Source of the DNA: an uncultured Lachnospira sp.
GTDB taxonomy: Bacteria; Bacillota; Clostridia; Lachnospirales; Lachnospiraceae
Direction: 5' to 3'
Length of the DNA stretch: 42,056 nucleotides
Assembly: GCA_947628875.1 (NCBI GenBank)
Contig: CANRBP010000002.1
Location: 1 to 42,056, forward strand
Position numbers and translations under genes: made by a program. Shown here one piece after another: positions 1-8,325 of the stretch. A model generated the notes under the pieces. It saw only the letters and a program-made list of their open reading frames with translations. It was not told the DNA's origin and did no database searches. Position 1 is the first letter of the stretch. Each line of letters opens with the position of its first letter.

Positions 1-2
1 AA

Positions 3-281
3 ATCCCCATAGAGCGCAGCTCCGAGGGGTTCCGTCTGATCACCCGGATACAGGACGAGGCGCACCGTTTCGCCATCACATACCACAGGAGCCTGCGCGG
101 CAAGGCGCAGGTGAGTTCGGTGCTTGATGGGATAAATGGCGTCGGGCCTGCACGGCGCAAGAACCTGATGAAGCATTTTCAGGATATTGAAAAAATCAGG
201 CAGGCGTCTGTTGAAGAGCTGGCGCAGACAGATGGAATATCTGAAACTGTTGCTGAAAACATATACAAATATTTTCATTGA
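3..281 (+). CDS. uvrC: UvrABC excinuclease subunit C, C-terminal end (partial)
   Basis: The first 93 codons seen, ending in TGA, are the C-terminus of UvrC, the nuclease subunit of nucleotide excision repair. The piece starts inside the RNase H-like endonuclease domain (EGFRLITRIQDEAHRFAI, then YHR) and ends in the helix-hairpin-helix DNA-binding region (LDGINGVGPARRKNLMKHF and a second hairpin near TDGISETVAENIYKYF). The 5' part lies outside the window. The gene precedes hprK on the same strand with a 90-base gap; uvrC next to hprK is a common arrangement in Clostridia. Family assignment is from motif recognition and is firm. Confidence 0.93.
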   Translation: MPIERSSEGFRLITRIQDEAHRFAITYHRSLRGKAQVSSVLDGINGVGPARRKNLMKHFQDIEKIRQASVEELAQTDGISETVAENIYKYFH

Positions 282-371
282 GTGATATTTGTGATAGAAT
301 AATCTCAGCTGAAAAATTGTATAGCACAACATATACAGGCAGCAGGCGCTTTAGCGGGAATGGAGAGAAAT

Positions 372-1319
372 ATGAATGATAAAGAAAGAGTAAAGCTGTC
401 CAAGGTTGTTGAAAAGATGCAGCTGGAAAACCTTACGCCGGATATTGATACATCTGGCATCTGGCTGCATGTGCCGGATCTTAACAGATCTGCGTTGCAG
501 CTGACTGGCTTTTATGACCAGTTTGACAACGACAGGATTCAGGTTATCGGCAATGTCGAATTTTCATATTTGAGCAGCTTGTCAGAGACAGAGCGGTATG
601 AACGGTATATGCAGCTTTTGTCCAAAAATATTCCATGTTTGATATTTTGCCGCAATCTGCAGCCGGAACAGAAGATACTGGATCTTGCAACAAAGTATCA
701 GATTCCGGTTTTAAAGTCAAAAAATTCAACCTGCGCATTTGTTGCGGAGGTGGTCAGATGGCTGAATGTACAGCTGGCGCCATGCATAGTGATTCATGGC
801 GTGCTGGTTGATGTGTATGGCGAGGGCGTACTGATAACCGGCGAGAGCGGTATCGGAAAGAGCGAGGCGGCGCTGGAACTTATAAAGCGCGGCCACAGGC
901 TTGTTACAGATGACGCGGTTGAAATACGCAAGGTCAGCGATGAGACGCTTATCGGAACTGCGCCAGGTGTCACAAAATATTTTATTGAACTGAGAGGCAT
1001 CGGGATTATTGATGTTAAGACGCTTTTTGGAGTGGAGAGCATCAAAGAGACGCAGCAGATAGATATGGTGATCAAGCTGGAAGATTGGAACAAAAATAAA
1101 GAGTATGACCGTCTGGGCATGGAGGAGGAATATACGGAATATCTTGGGAACAAGGTCGTATGCCATACGCTTCCGATACGTCCGGGACGCAACCTGGCTG
1201 TCATAGTTGAGGCGGCGGCTGTCAATCACAGGCAGAAAAAAATGGGTTATAATGCAGCGAAAGAACTTTATAGGAGGGTACAGGAAAATCTTATGAAGGG
1301 TGATGATGATGATGAGTAA
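372..1319 (+). CDS. hprK: HPr kinase/phosphorylase
   Basis: Bifunctional enzyme that phosphorylates and dephosphorylates HPr on Ser46, setting carbon catabolite repression through CcpA. The N-terminal domain is followed by the P-loop GESGIGKS (about residue 160 counted from the longer start), a conserved His just before it (VIHGVLVDVYG) and the HprK signature ELRGIGIIDVKTLFG. Length is normal at about 315 residues. The ORF track begins at ATG 360, but GGAG at 362-365 sits six bases before ATG 372, so I prefer 372. The 3' end overlaps the next gene through a GAT tandem repeat that encodes an Asp run here. No HPr gene is in the window, so the substrate must be encoded elsewhere. Confidence 0.95.
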   Translation: MNDKERVKLSKVVEKMQLENLTPDIDTSGIWLHVPDLNRSALQLTGFYDQFDNDRIQVIGNVEFSYLSSLSETERYERYMQLLSKNIPCLIFCRNLQPEQKILDLATKYQIPVLKSKNSTCAFVAEVVRWLNVQLAPCIVIHGVLVDVYGEGVLITGESGIGKSEAALELIKRGHRLVTDDAVEIRKVSDETLIGTAPGVTKYFIELRGIGIIDVKTLFGVESIKETQQIDMVIKLEDWNKNKEYDRLGMEEEYTEYLGNKVVCHTLPIRPGRNLAVIVEAAAVNHRQKKMGYNAAKELYRRVQENLMKGDDDDE

Positions 1320-2301
1320 AGCAGCATTTGGAATAGATATCGGAGGAACAACGATTAAATGCGGCCTGTTTTCTGAGGACGGCACGCTTCTGAAAAAGAA
1401 AATAATACCGACCAGGACGGAAGATGACGGATCGCATATACTGGAGGATATACGTGACTGTATCCTCGAAGTTTTAGATGAAGAAAAGCTGGATAAGCAG
1501 GATCTGATCGGCGCAGGACTTGGCGTGCCGGGTTCCGTTACCAATGACAGCATTGTCAATAAGTGCATAAACTTAGGGTGGGGCGTATTAAATGTCTCGG
1601 AAACTATGTCAGCGCTCCTTGAAATCCCGAAGGAAAAGATATGCATTGGAAACGATGCGAATATGGCTGCTCTTGGCGAGTATTGGAAAGGCAGCGGCAA
1701 GGACTATAACAGCCTGATGTTTATTACGATTGGCACAGGCATCGGCGGCGGGCTGATCATGGACGGCAAGCCTGTGAATGGCGCAAACGGCGCGGCCGGG
1801 GAAATAGGCCATCTGCCGATAGTCACAGACCTTCGGCGTTTTTGCGCCTGCGGCAAGATAGGCTGCCTCGAGCAGGTCGCATCAGCAAATGGCATGGTTA
1901 AAGAGGCGCATACGTATATTGACTTAGAGACACAGCGGCGCAAACGCAGCATGCAGCCGGACGAGCAGATATATAACGGGCCGCGCAAAGAAGATCTGGC
2001 GACGTCGGAGGACGTCTTTGATCTGGCTGCTGCCGGCAGCGCGCTGGGATTTACAGTTGTAGAAAAAATGTGCATATATATGGCTAAAGCGCTTGCCTGC
2101 GTGGCCTGCGTTGTAGACCCGGAGTGCTTTATCATAGGCGGCGGCGTTGCCGGGCAGGGCGAGGATCTGCTTGACCGCATACGCCATTATTATAAAACGC
2201 TTGCATTCCATCCAAGCATAGAGACGCCGATTCTGCCAGCCAGCCTTGGCAATGATGCAGGCATGTACGGCGCTGTAAAGCTGGTGCTGGACAAAGCTTG
2301 A
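1309..2301 (+). CDS. glk: ROK family glucokinase
   Basis: Cytoplasmic sugar kinase of the ROK family, most likely an ATP-dependent glucokinase. Visible motifs are the N-terminal phosphate-binding GIDIGGTTIKCGLF, the substrate region GNDANMAALGEYW, the glycine-rich TIGTGIGGGL, the ROK signature around AAGEIGHLPI, and the zinc-binding CACGKIGCLE. Length fits the family at about 330 residues. The start is ambiguous: GTG 1300 and ATG 1303, 1306, 1309 and 1312 are all in frame in a GTG/ATG run. GAAGGG at 1295-1300 favours 1306 or 1309. The start lies inside the end of hprK, so translation is probably coupled. Position beside hprK links it to glucose use. Confidence 0.9.
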   Translation: MMSKAAFGIDIGGTTIKCGLFSEDGTLLKKKIIPTRTEDDGSHILEDIRDCILEVLDEEKLDKQDLIGAGLGVPGSVTNDSIVNKCINLGWGVLNVSETMSALLEIPKEKICIGNDANMAALGEYWKGSGKDYNSLMFITIGTGIGGGLIMDGKPVNGANGAAGEIGHLPIVTDLRRFCACGKIGCLEQVASANGMVKEAHTYIDLETQRRKRSMQPDEQIYNGPRKEDLATSEDVFDLAAAGSALGFTVVEKMCIYMAKALACVACVVDPECFIIGGGVAGQGEDLLDRIRHYYKTLAFHPSIETPILPASLGNDAGMYGAVKLVLDKA

Positions 2302-2373
2302 CATGATGGCACGCATAAGGCATAGGCGGCATACATATAGAAACAGGAATTGCTGTTAAAGGCGGGAATGGAG

Positions 2374-3336
2374 ATGGAGATGGCACGGGAAGAACTGCTG
2401 GCCGGGTTAGCTGAAATTGCAGGAGCGGAGAACGTCTGCACAAATGAGCAGATGAGCCGGCATACGACATTCCGTATCGGCGGAGCTGCGGATTATTTTG
2501 TGGCGCCTGCTTCGGCGGAGGAACTGCAGGGAGTTGTTAGATTCTTAAATAAACGTGATGTGCCCTTTTATGTAATAGGGAACGGCAGCAATCTGCTGGT
2601 GAGCGACAGAGGCATCAGGGGCGCGGTTGTGCAGCTTTACGGCCGATTCAGCCGTATTGAGGTTCTGCACGCTGACAGCGGATGCGGCAGCGCTGTTGAC
2701 AAGGCCGGCAGAGTGTATCTCTTAGCGCAGGCAGGAGCAAGCCTGGCAGCAGTCGGCAGCTATGCCGCCGAGCTGAGCCTGGAAGGGTTTGAATTTGCAA
2801 GCGGAATACCTGGGACTGTTGGAGGCGCCGTTGTTATGAATGCAGGCGCGTATGGCAGGGAGATTAAAGACGTGCTTGTGCGCGCCACGGTCATGGAGAA
2901 AGCAACCGGGAATGTGCTGGAAGTTGATGCAGAGGATATGGATTTTGATTACCGGACCAGCTCTGTTGAAGGGAACGGCTGGATAGTTCTTGATGCGGTG
3001 ATCGCACTGAAGCCGGGGAACAGGCGGCAGATTCAGGAATATATGGCGCAGCTTGCTGAGAGCCGGCGGCAGAAACAGCCGCTGAATTACCCGAGTGCCG
3101 GAAGCACATTTAAAAGGCCGGAAGGGCATTTTGCAGGAAAACTGATAGAGGATGCCGGGTTTAAGGGATTTTCGGCAGGAGGCGCGCAGATTTCCGAAAA
3201 ACATGCAGGCTTTGTCATCAATACCGGAAACGCTTCCGCAAAAGATGTCATTGAACTGACAGACAGGGTGGCAGCAGGCGTGTTTGAACGGTATGGCGTA
3301 AAGCTGGAACTGGAAATCAGGCTGCTGGGGTTTTGA
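2374..3336 (+). CDS. murB: UDP-N-acetylenolpyruvoylglucosamine reductase
   Basis: FAD-dependent enzyme that reduces UDP-GlcNAc-enolpyruvate to UDP-MurNAc in peptidoglycan precursor synthesis. The sequence shows the FAD-binding motifs TTFRIGGAADYFV and VIGNGSNLLV, the substrate-binding FASGIPGTVGGAVVMNAGAYG, and the C-terminal PSAGSTFKRP with the catalytic serine, followed by EDAGFKGFSAGGAQISEKHAGF. The short form of this last region indicates a type II MurB. ORF track start 2350 is TTG; GGCGGG at 2361-2366 is well placed for ATG 2374, and ATG 2380 is also possible. It lies 72 bases after glk and 55 before rapZ, in a co-directional run. Confidence 0.94.
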   Translation: MEMAREELLAGLAEIAGAENVCTNEQMSRHTTFRIGGAADYFVAPASAEELQGVVRFLNKRDVPFYVIGNGSNLLVSDRGIRGAVVQLYGRFSRIEVLHADSGCGSAVDKAGRVYLLAQAGASLAAVGSYAAELSLEGFEFASGIPGTVGGAVVMNAGAYGREIKDVLVRATVMEKATGNVLEVDAEDMDFDYRTSSVEGNGWIVLDAVIALKPGNRRQIQEYMAQLAESRRQKQPLNYPSAGSTFKRPEGHFAGKLIEDAGFKGFSAGGAQISEKHAGFVINTGNASAKDVIELTDRVAAGVFERYGVKLELEIRLLGF

Positions 3337-3391
3337 TAACTTTTTAAGATGCCAGTATGCTGGATTGTAAATGAGTGGAAGGTAAAATTTT

Positions 3392-4264
3392 ATGAAGATG
3401 GTAATTGTGACAGGTATGTCAGGAGCCGGTAAGTCCACGACCTTAAATGTGCTGGAAGATGAGGGTTATACCTGTGTGGACAATATGCCGATTGCACTGA
3501 TTCCTAAGTTTGCGGAGATGGCGTCCGGCAGCGGCCGGAAATATGACGCAATCGCGCTGGGCATCGATATCAGGAGCGGAGAAAGCCTGGGAGATCTGGA
3601 CGATGTTCTGGAACAGCTGGATAAACAGCGGTGCAGCTATAAGATACTTTATCTTGATTCAAGCGATGAGGTGCTGGTTAAGCGTTACAAAGAAACCAGG
3701 CGTACCCACCCGCTTGCCAAGGACGACCGCGTAGATCATGCAATCGAGCTGGAACGCAAGCAGATGGAGTTTTTGAAGAAGCGCGCGGATTATATACTGG
3801 ACACGAGCCAGATGCTCACAAGGGAGCTGAAACAGGAGCTGGAACGCATTATTTTGGGGGAAGGTCATTATAATAACCTGTTTGTGACAGTGCTGTCTTT
3901 TGGATTTAAATATGGCATTCCTTCCGATGCGGATCTCGTATTTGATGTGCGTTTCCTGCCAAATCCGTATTATGTGGAAGGCCTGAAATACCTGACCGGG
4001 AATGATGAGCCTATCCAGTCGTTTGTTATGGGATTTCAGGCGGCGCAGGAATTTTTGGATAAGCTGCAGGACATGCTGCTGTTTTTGCTGCCCAATTATG
4101 TGGAGGAAGGTAAAAACAGTCTGGTTATAGCCATCGGATGCACAGGAGGAAAGCACCGCTCAGTCACCCTTGCAAACGCGGTTGCGGACAGGCTTAAAAA
4201 TACAGAATACGGCTGCAAGGTGGAACACAGGGATATCAATAAAGATGCAGCCAGAAAGAAATAG
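3392..4264 (+). CDS. rapZ: RNase adapter / nucleotide-binding protein RapZ (YvcJ)
   Basis: P-loop nucleotide-binding protein of the RapZ/YvcJ family. In enterobacteria it is an RNase E adapter controlling GlcN6P sensing; in Firmicutes YvcJ is a GTPase of less clear role. The N-terminus has Walker A GMSGAGKST at residues 8-16 and CVDNMP. The C-terminal domain has the family motifs DVRFLPNPYYVEGLKYLTG and IGCTGGKHRSV. Length of 290 residues is normal. GGAAGGT upstream supports the start. It sits between murB and whiA; the usual intermediate yvcK is missing and only nine bases separate rapZ and whiA. Confidence 0.95.
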   Translation: MKMVIVTGMSGAGKSTTLNVLEDEGYTCVDNMPIALIPKFAEMASGSGRKYDAIALGIDIRSGESLGDLDDVLEQLDKQRCSYKILYLDSSDEVLVKRYKETRRTHPLAKDDRVDHAIELERKQMEFLKKRADYILDTSQMLTRELKQELERIILGEGHYNNLFVTVLSFGFKYGIPSDADLVFDVRFLPNPYYVEGLKYLTGNDEPIQSFVMGFQAAQEFLDKLQDMLLFLLPNYVEEGKNSLVIAIGCTGGKHRSVTLANAVADRLKNTEYGCKVEHRDINKDAARKK

Positions 4265-4273
4265 GAAGGTTTT

Positions 4274-5254
4274 ATGTCTTTTTCATCGGTTGTAAAAGAG
4301 GAGCTGGAGAGCAGGATAGATCTTGCAAAGCACTGCCAGATTGCAGAGTTTGCGGCTATTATGGCGCTTTGCGGAAAAGCTGCGTATGACGGCAGCGGAG
4401 AACCGTTTCTGGTGATGGAGACAGAGAATGAGGCAGTTGCCCGTAAATTTGCGGTTCTTGCCGAAAAGGCTTTTCAGGCGCAGCCCCGGGAGGCGCCAGG
4501 CGGCCATGAAGGACGCAGGGGCAGCGATATCTGCCTGCAGATAACGGGACAGGCGAAGGTAATGCGTATCCTGATGGCGCTCAAATGGCAGGATGACGAA
4601 CATGGGCCGATTAAAAAAGTTTTTGCGCATCCGCTTATCGTGCAGAAAGAATGCTGTAAACGCGCATTTATACGTGGAGCGTTTTTGGCCGCAGGATCTA
4701 TAAGCGATCCCCAAAAATTTTATCATTATGAGGTCGTATGCGACAGTGAAGATGATGCAAAGCGGCTGTCTGAAATCATAGAGTTTTTCCATTTAGAAGC
4801 GAAAGTAATAGCCAGAAAAAAGAATTTTATCGTTTATATAAAAGAGGGCAGCCATATCACGGACTGTTTAAATGTGATGGGAGCTGTTGTCTCGCAGATG
4901 GAACTGTACAATGTTATGATACTTAAAGGAGTGCGCAACGATTTGAACCGGAAGGTAAACTGCGAGACGGCAAACCTTAACAAAACTGTCGAGGCCGGCG
5001 TCAAGCAGATGCGCGATATCGAGTATATCCGGGATACAGTGGGACTTTCGTATCTGAAAGACCCGCTGTATGAGGTCGCTGTTATACGCCTGGAAAATGT
5101 AGACATGAACCTGAAAGATATCGGCGAGCTTTTGTCGCCGAAAGTTGGAAAGTCAGGCGTCAATCACAGGCTGCGCAGGATCAGCGAGATAGCGCAGGAA
5201 TTGCGGCGCAAAAACGGCGTTCCGGAGCCGGGTCAGAATAAAACGGATATTTGA
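4274..5254 (+). CDS. whiA: DNA-binding protein WhiA
   Basis: WhiA is a DNA-binding protein with an N-terminal LAGLIDADG-endonuclease-like fold lacking nuclease activity and a C-terminal helix-turn-helix. In Streptomyces it controls sporulation; in Bacillus it affects cell division and chromosome segregation. Here MSFSSVVKEELESR is the typical start, a middle RGAFLAAGSISDP is the LAGLIDADG-like segment, and the C-terminus (ETANLNKTVEAGVKQ, DIGELLSPKVGKSGVNHRLRR) is the HTH region. Length of 326 residues is normal. It starts nine bases after rapZ with GGAAGG upstream, and a hairpin after its stop ends the operon. Confidence 0.95.
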   Translation: MSFSSVVKEELESRIDLAKHCQIAEFAAIMALCGKAAYDGSGEPFLVMETENEAVARKFAVLAEKAFQAQPREAPGGHEGRRGSDICLQITGQAKVMRILMALKWQDDEHGPIKKVFAHPLIVQKECCKRAFIRGAFLAAGSISDPQKFYHYEVVCDSEDDAKRLSEIIEFFHLEAKVIARKKNFIVYIKEGSHITDCLNVMGAVVSQMELYNVMILKGVRNDLNRKVNCETANLNKTVEAGVKQMRDIEYIRDTVGLSYLKDPLYEVAVIRLENVDMNLKDIGELLSPKVGKSGVNHRLRRISEIAQELRRKNGVPEPGQNKTDI

Positions 5255-5255
5255 A

Positions 5256-5279
5256 GGCCGTTTTTCTGACGGCTGTTTT
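5256..5279 (+). terminator. Probable intrinsic terminator after whiA
   Basis: GCCGT and ACGGC form a short stem with a TTTTCTG loop, followed by TGTTTTG. It lies between the convergent ends of whiA and the minus-strand dehydrogenase. The stem is only five to six pairs, so efficiency is uncertain. Confidence 0.5.
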
Positions 5280-5280
5280 G

Positions 5281-6036
5281 CTATTGTTTGCGCTGCTGCT
5301 GTTTTGAGGTCATGGCCAGCATCATATTTCTCGGCACAAAACGGGAAGCTGTTACGACAGCTTTAATCGGAAGCGTCGGGATTATGACCATTTTGCCGCG
5401 AAACATCTGTTTCAGCGCGTAGCGCACGCAGAAGGACGCCGGTATGCCTGGCAGCGAAAAGCGCACATTGGCGACACGGTTGAAATTTGTGCTGACCGGA
5501 CCGGGACAGAGAATGCTTATGCGTACCCGGCTTCCGGCTTCTTTTAACTCTTCATGGATAGCGCACGTCATGCTCGTGATATAGGCCTTTGTCGCATAGT
5601 AGGAAGCCATGTAAGGACCGCCTGGCAGCAGGCCGGCACAGGAAGCTACGTTTAAGATATAGCCGCAGTTGCGGCGTATGAACCCCGGCAGCAGTTTTTT
5701 AGTTAAAATGTGTACTGCCTTTACATTTACATTTATCATGTCAAGATCTTTTTGCAGGCTTGTCTGGTGGAAATTGCCTATATCGCCGAATCCGGCGTTG
5801 TTGATTAAAACAGACAGCCTGTATTTCCGCAATTTGTATGCCAGACGGATACAGGCTTTTTCATCGGACAGGTCGCACGGAATAATGCTGCACCTGGTAT
5901 TTAAACCGGCGGCAAGTTTTTTCAATTCCTTAACATCGCGCGAAACCAGAACAAGGTTATATCCCATTTTGCTTAATTGAACGGCAAATTCCCGGCCTAT
6001 GCCGGAACTTGCGCCTGTGATACATGCAGTAGCCAT
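5281..6036 (-). CDS. Short-chain dehydrogenase/reductase, DltE-like
   Basis: Classical SDR oxidoreductase using NAD(P)H; the substrate cannot be told from sequence. The cofactor motif TGASSGIG is at residues 7-14, NNAG near 79-82, a catalytic Ser near 132 (NVASCAGLLPGG) and YYATK at 146-150 giving the YxxxK pair. SR after the second strand (LVSRDVKEL) is compatible with NADPH preference. At 251 residues it has the family length. AAGGAGG lies just upstream of the ATG, and a perfect consensus promoter lies about 110 bases further upstream. It is a single minus-strand gene between two plus-strand blocks, so it is probably monocistronic. Confidence 0.88.
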   Translation of the reverse strand: MATACITGASSGIGREFAVQLSKMGYNLVLVSRDVKELKKLAAGLNTRCSIIPCDLSDEKACIRLAYKLRKYRLSVLINNAGFGDIGNFHQTSLQKDLDMINVNVKAVHILTKKLLPGFIRRNCGYILNVASCAGLLPGGPYMASYYATKAYITSMTCAIHEELKEAGSRVRISILCPGPVSTNFNRVANVRFSLPGIPASFCVRYALKQMFRGKMVIIPTLPIKAVVTASRFVPRNMMLAMTSKQQQRKQ

Positions 6037-6146
6037 GAATCAGCCTCCTTTTTGTTTCCTTTTTTGATTTTATGCGTTATAATAAAAACAATATTGCAGG
6101 CAGAAACGGACTGCGGAAAACGAATCCCTTCTGTGTCTGCCATTAT

Positions 6147-6175
6147 ATTATAAGTATGAAGGAAAAAGGTGTCAA
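6147..6175 (-). promoter_or_regulatory. Consensus sigma-A promoter for the SDR gene
   Basis: Read on the minus strand, TTGACA is followed by exactly 17 bases and TATAAT, a perfect match to the housekeeping consensus. It would give a 5' UTR of about 100 bases for the dehydrogenase. The -35 box overlaps the ribosome-binding region of the divergent YcxB-like gene. Confidence 0.8.
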
Positions 6176-6180
6176 ATATT

Positions 6181-6723
6181 ATGATGATTAAAAATAAAAC
6201 AACGATCTGCGAGGCTGCTGTAAAGGGTGCAATGCGTGCCAGCAATTATAACAACAGCAGATACAAGATATTTAAAATGATTTATAACGTCTTCGGCCTG
6301 ATATTTGGCATTATGCTCGTACATAGCCTGGTTGTGGATATTTTGGGAGAGGCGGAGCATGACAATGCGCTTGTCTGGCTGTATGGAGCGGCAACAGCCG
6401 TGTTTCTGTATCTTGGCATGTATGGAATGGACAGGAGTGACCGCAGGCGTTTCAGCCGTAATTATGCGAAAATGCAGGGGCATACATTTTATTATGAGGT
6501 TGACAGCGAAGAGATACGGGTAAAAGATGACGAGGACGACAGCGACAGCATAATGTGGCAGGACATTCTGAAGTGGGAGCAGGACGCGGAATATTTTTAT
6601 TTTTTTGCAAGCGAGGACGAATGCCTGATACTGGACAAAAAAGGATTTGAGGAAGGAACGCCGCAGGAGCTTGGAACTTTGGCAGAAGCTGTCATGGAAT
6701 TAAGGAAACAGCAAAAAGAGTAG
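6181..6723 (+). CDS. YcxB-like membrane protein
   Basis: Small membrane protein with a soluble C-terminal domain resembling the YcxB-like family; function unknown. Two hydrophobic segments follow a short N-terminus (FGLIFGIMLVHSLVVDIL and ALVWLYGAATAVFLYLGMYG). The C-terminal half carries the family pattern FYYEVDSEEIRVKD then IMWQDILKWEQDAEYFYFF and a terminal region ending EAVMELRKQQKE. The ORF track starts at GTG 6169; ATG 6181 with AAAGGTG upstream looks better, though GTG with AAGGA is possible. The start region overlaps the -35 box of the divergent SDR promoter, so the two genes may interfere. A TATAAT at about 6076 is a candidate -10 for this gene, without a good -35. Confidence 0.7.
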   Translation: MMIKNKTTICEAAVKGAMRASNYNNSRYKIFKMIYNVFGLIFGIMLVHSLVVDILGEAEHDNALVWLYGAATAVFLYLGMYGMDRSDRRRFSRNYAKMQGHTFYYEVDSEEIRVKDDEDDSDSIMWQDILKWEQDAEYFYFFASEDECLILDKKGFEEGTPQELGTLAEAVMELRKQQKE

Positions 6724-6768
6724 AGCTTTATGAAGCTTAGGCGTCAGGAACCCAAAAGCCGCGGAAAA

Positions 6769-6797
6769 TTGACAAACAGGCGTAAATATTGCATAAT
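6769..6797 (+). promoter_or_regulatory. Promoter for citrate synthase (and aroA)
   Basis: TTGACA, 17 bases, CATAAT: a strong sigma-A match. The transcript would have a leader of about 125 bases before the citrate synthase ATG. A further TATAAT at 6872-6877 lacks a well-spaced -35. No terminator is visible between citrate synthase and aroA, so the two may be transcribed together. Confidence 0.7.
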
Positions 6798-6929
6798 ATT
6801 AAGAAGCTGGGGTCAAAAGGTGCGAATCCTGCTAAACGTGTATTGCATATTTGCGGCATGTTTCATGCTGTTATAATATGATGAAACAAAGAAAATGGGA
6901 AAGTCACAGGAAGTTTGGAGGGAAAGCTT

Positions 6930-8306
6930 ATGAATAATCAGCAAATGATGGAACTGACGACCGTTGAAGCAGGCATATTTGACAATCTTGTAGAACAGGT
7001 TACAAAATCAGGATCCATTGATCAGAATCTTTATGTGGAATATGACGTAAAAAGAGGGCTTCGTGACAGCAACGGAAACGGTGTTCTGACAGGACTGACC
7101 GAGATTTCGGACGTATGCGGTACAATTAATGTAAACGGCAGGAAGATACCGGTTGACGGAGAACTGTACTATCAGGGGTACAATGTGGAGGAGTTAGTCC
7201 GCGGAATGCGCGGCGAGCGGTTTGCGTTTGAGGAGACGGCGTACCTGCTGCTGTTCGGCACGCTTCCGAGCAAGAAGCAGCTTGAGGATTTTATCCGTAT
7301 CCTGACGGATCTTGAAGAATTGTCAGGTTCGTTTATAAGAGATGTCATTATGAAGGCAACAAGCGCAAATCTGATGAATTCTCTGATGAAAAGCATTTTG
7401 AGCCTTTATTCATATGATGAAAATCCCGATGACATATCGGTAAGCAACGTGCTCAGGCAATCCCTGCAGCTCATTGCAAAGATGCCTTTGCTTTCGGTAT
7501 ATGCGTATCAGGCATATAAACACTCCAAACTGGACGAGACGCTGATAATCAAAAAACCGAAAAAAGGCAGTTCGATTGCTGAGAACCTCCTGTATATGAT
7601 GCGTGAAGACGGGCAGTATACAGAACTGGAAGCCAAAGTGCTGGATATATGCCTTGTACTGCATGCTGAGCACGGCGGCGGCAACAACTCAACATTTACG
7701 ACACATGTAATTACATCGACAGGCACGGATACGTATTCAACAATTGCGGCTTCAATTGCATCGCTTAAAGGACCGAAGCACGGCGGCGCCAATCTGAAAG
7801 TTCAGCGGATGTTTGCGGATATTAAAGAAAACTGCCATAATTGGGAGGACAAGGACGAGATTTGTGCCTATCTTGAAAAAATACTTGATAAAGAAGCATT
7901 TGATCGTGCCGGCCTTATTTATGGCATGGGTCACGCTGTATACACAAACTCAGATCCGAGAGCTGTAATCTTAAAAAAATTTGCCAGAAGCCTGTCCGAG
8001 GAAAAAGGAATGCAGAGGGAATTTGCTTTGTATGAGATGGTGGAGCGGGAAGCAGGCAGGCTGATCATGGAAAAACGCCAGATGTTCAAGCCGGTCTGCG
8101 CAAATGTAGACTTTTACAGCGGTTTTGTTTATACAATGCTGGGCATACCGGAAGAATTGTTTACGCCTATGTTTGCGACAGCTAGGATATCCGGCTGGTG
8201 CGCGCATAGGCTTGAGGAACTGGTCAATGCAGGCAAGATTATCAGGCCGGCGTATAAATATGTAGGCCATCACAGCAGTTACCAGAATATAGAGGACAGG
8301 CAGTAA
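6930..8306 (+). CDS. gltA: Citrate synthase
   Basis: Condenses acetyl-CoA with oxaloacetate to citrate; in these anaerobes it feeds the oxidative branch toward 2-oxoglutarate and glutamate. Recognisable elements are ISDVCGTINVNGRKIPVDGELYYQGYNVEELV, the first catalytic His in HAEHGGGNNSTF, KGPKHGGAN, the second His in GMGHAVYTNSDPRA (GHAVY where many enzymes have GHRVY) and the Asp in NVDFYSGF. At about 458 residues it matches the longer Clostridia form. The track start 6915 is TTG; GGAGG at 6917-6921 points to ATG 6930. An aconitase-family gene is 22 kb downstream; no isocitrate dehydrogenase is in the window. A 2-methylcitrate synthase activity cannot be excluded. Confidence 0.93.
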   Translation: MNNQQMMELTTVEAGIFDNLVEQVTKSGSIDQNLYVEYDVKRGLRDSNGNGVLTGLTEISDVCGTINVNGRKIPVDGELYYQGYNVEELVRGMRGERFAFEETAYLLLFGTLPSKKQLEDFIRILTDLEELSGSFIRDVIMKATSANLMNSLMKSILSLYSYDENPDDISVSNVLRQSLQLIAKMPLLSVYAYQAYKHSKLDETLIIKKPKKGSSIAENLLYMMREDGQYTELEAKVLDICLVLHAEHGGGNNSTFTTHVITSTGTDTYSTIAASIASLKGPKHGGANLKVQRMFADIKENCHNWEDKDEICAYLEKILDKEAFDRAGLIYGMGHAVYTNSDPRAVILKKFARSLSEEKGMQREFALYEMVEREAGRLIMEKRQMFKPVCANVDFYSGFVYTMLGIPEELFTPMFATARISGWCAHRLEELVNAGKIIRPAYKYVGHHSSYQNIEDRQ

Positions 8307-8325
8307 GCCTGCGTCAAGGTGGATT

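Noticed and set aside
544-738. 64-residue minus-strand ORF inside hprK
   Set aside because: Shadow of hprK without own signals.
726-1700. 324-residue minus-strand ORF
   Set aside because: Spans hprK and the glucokinase in antisense; no family motifs, and both sense genes are certain.
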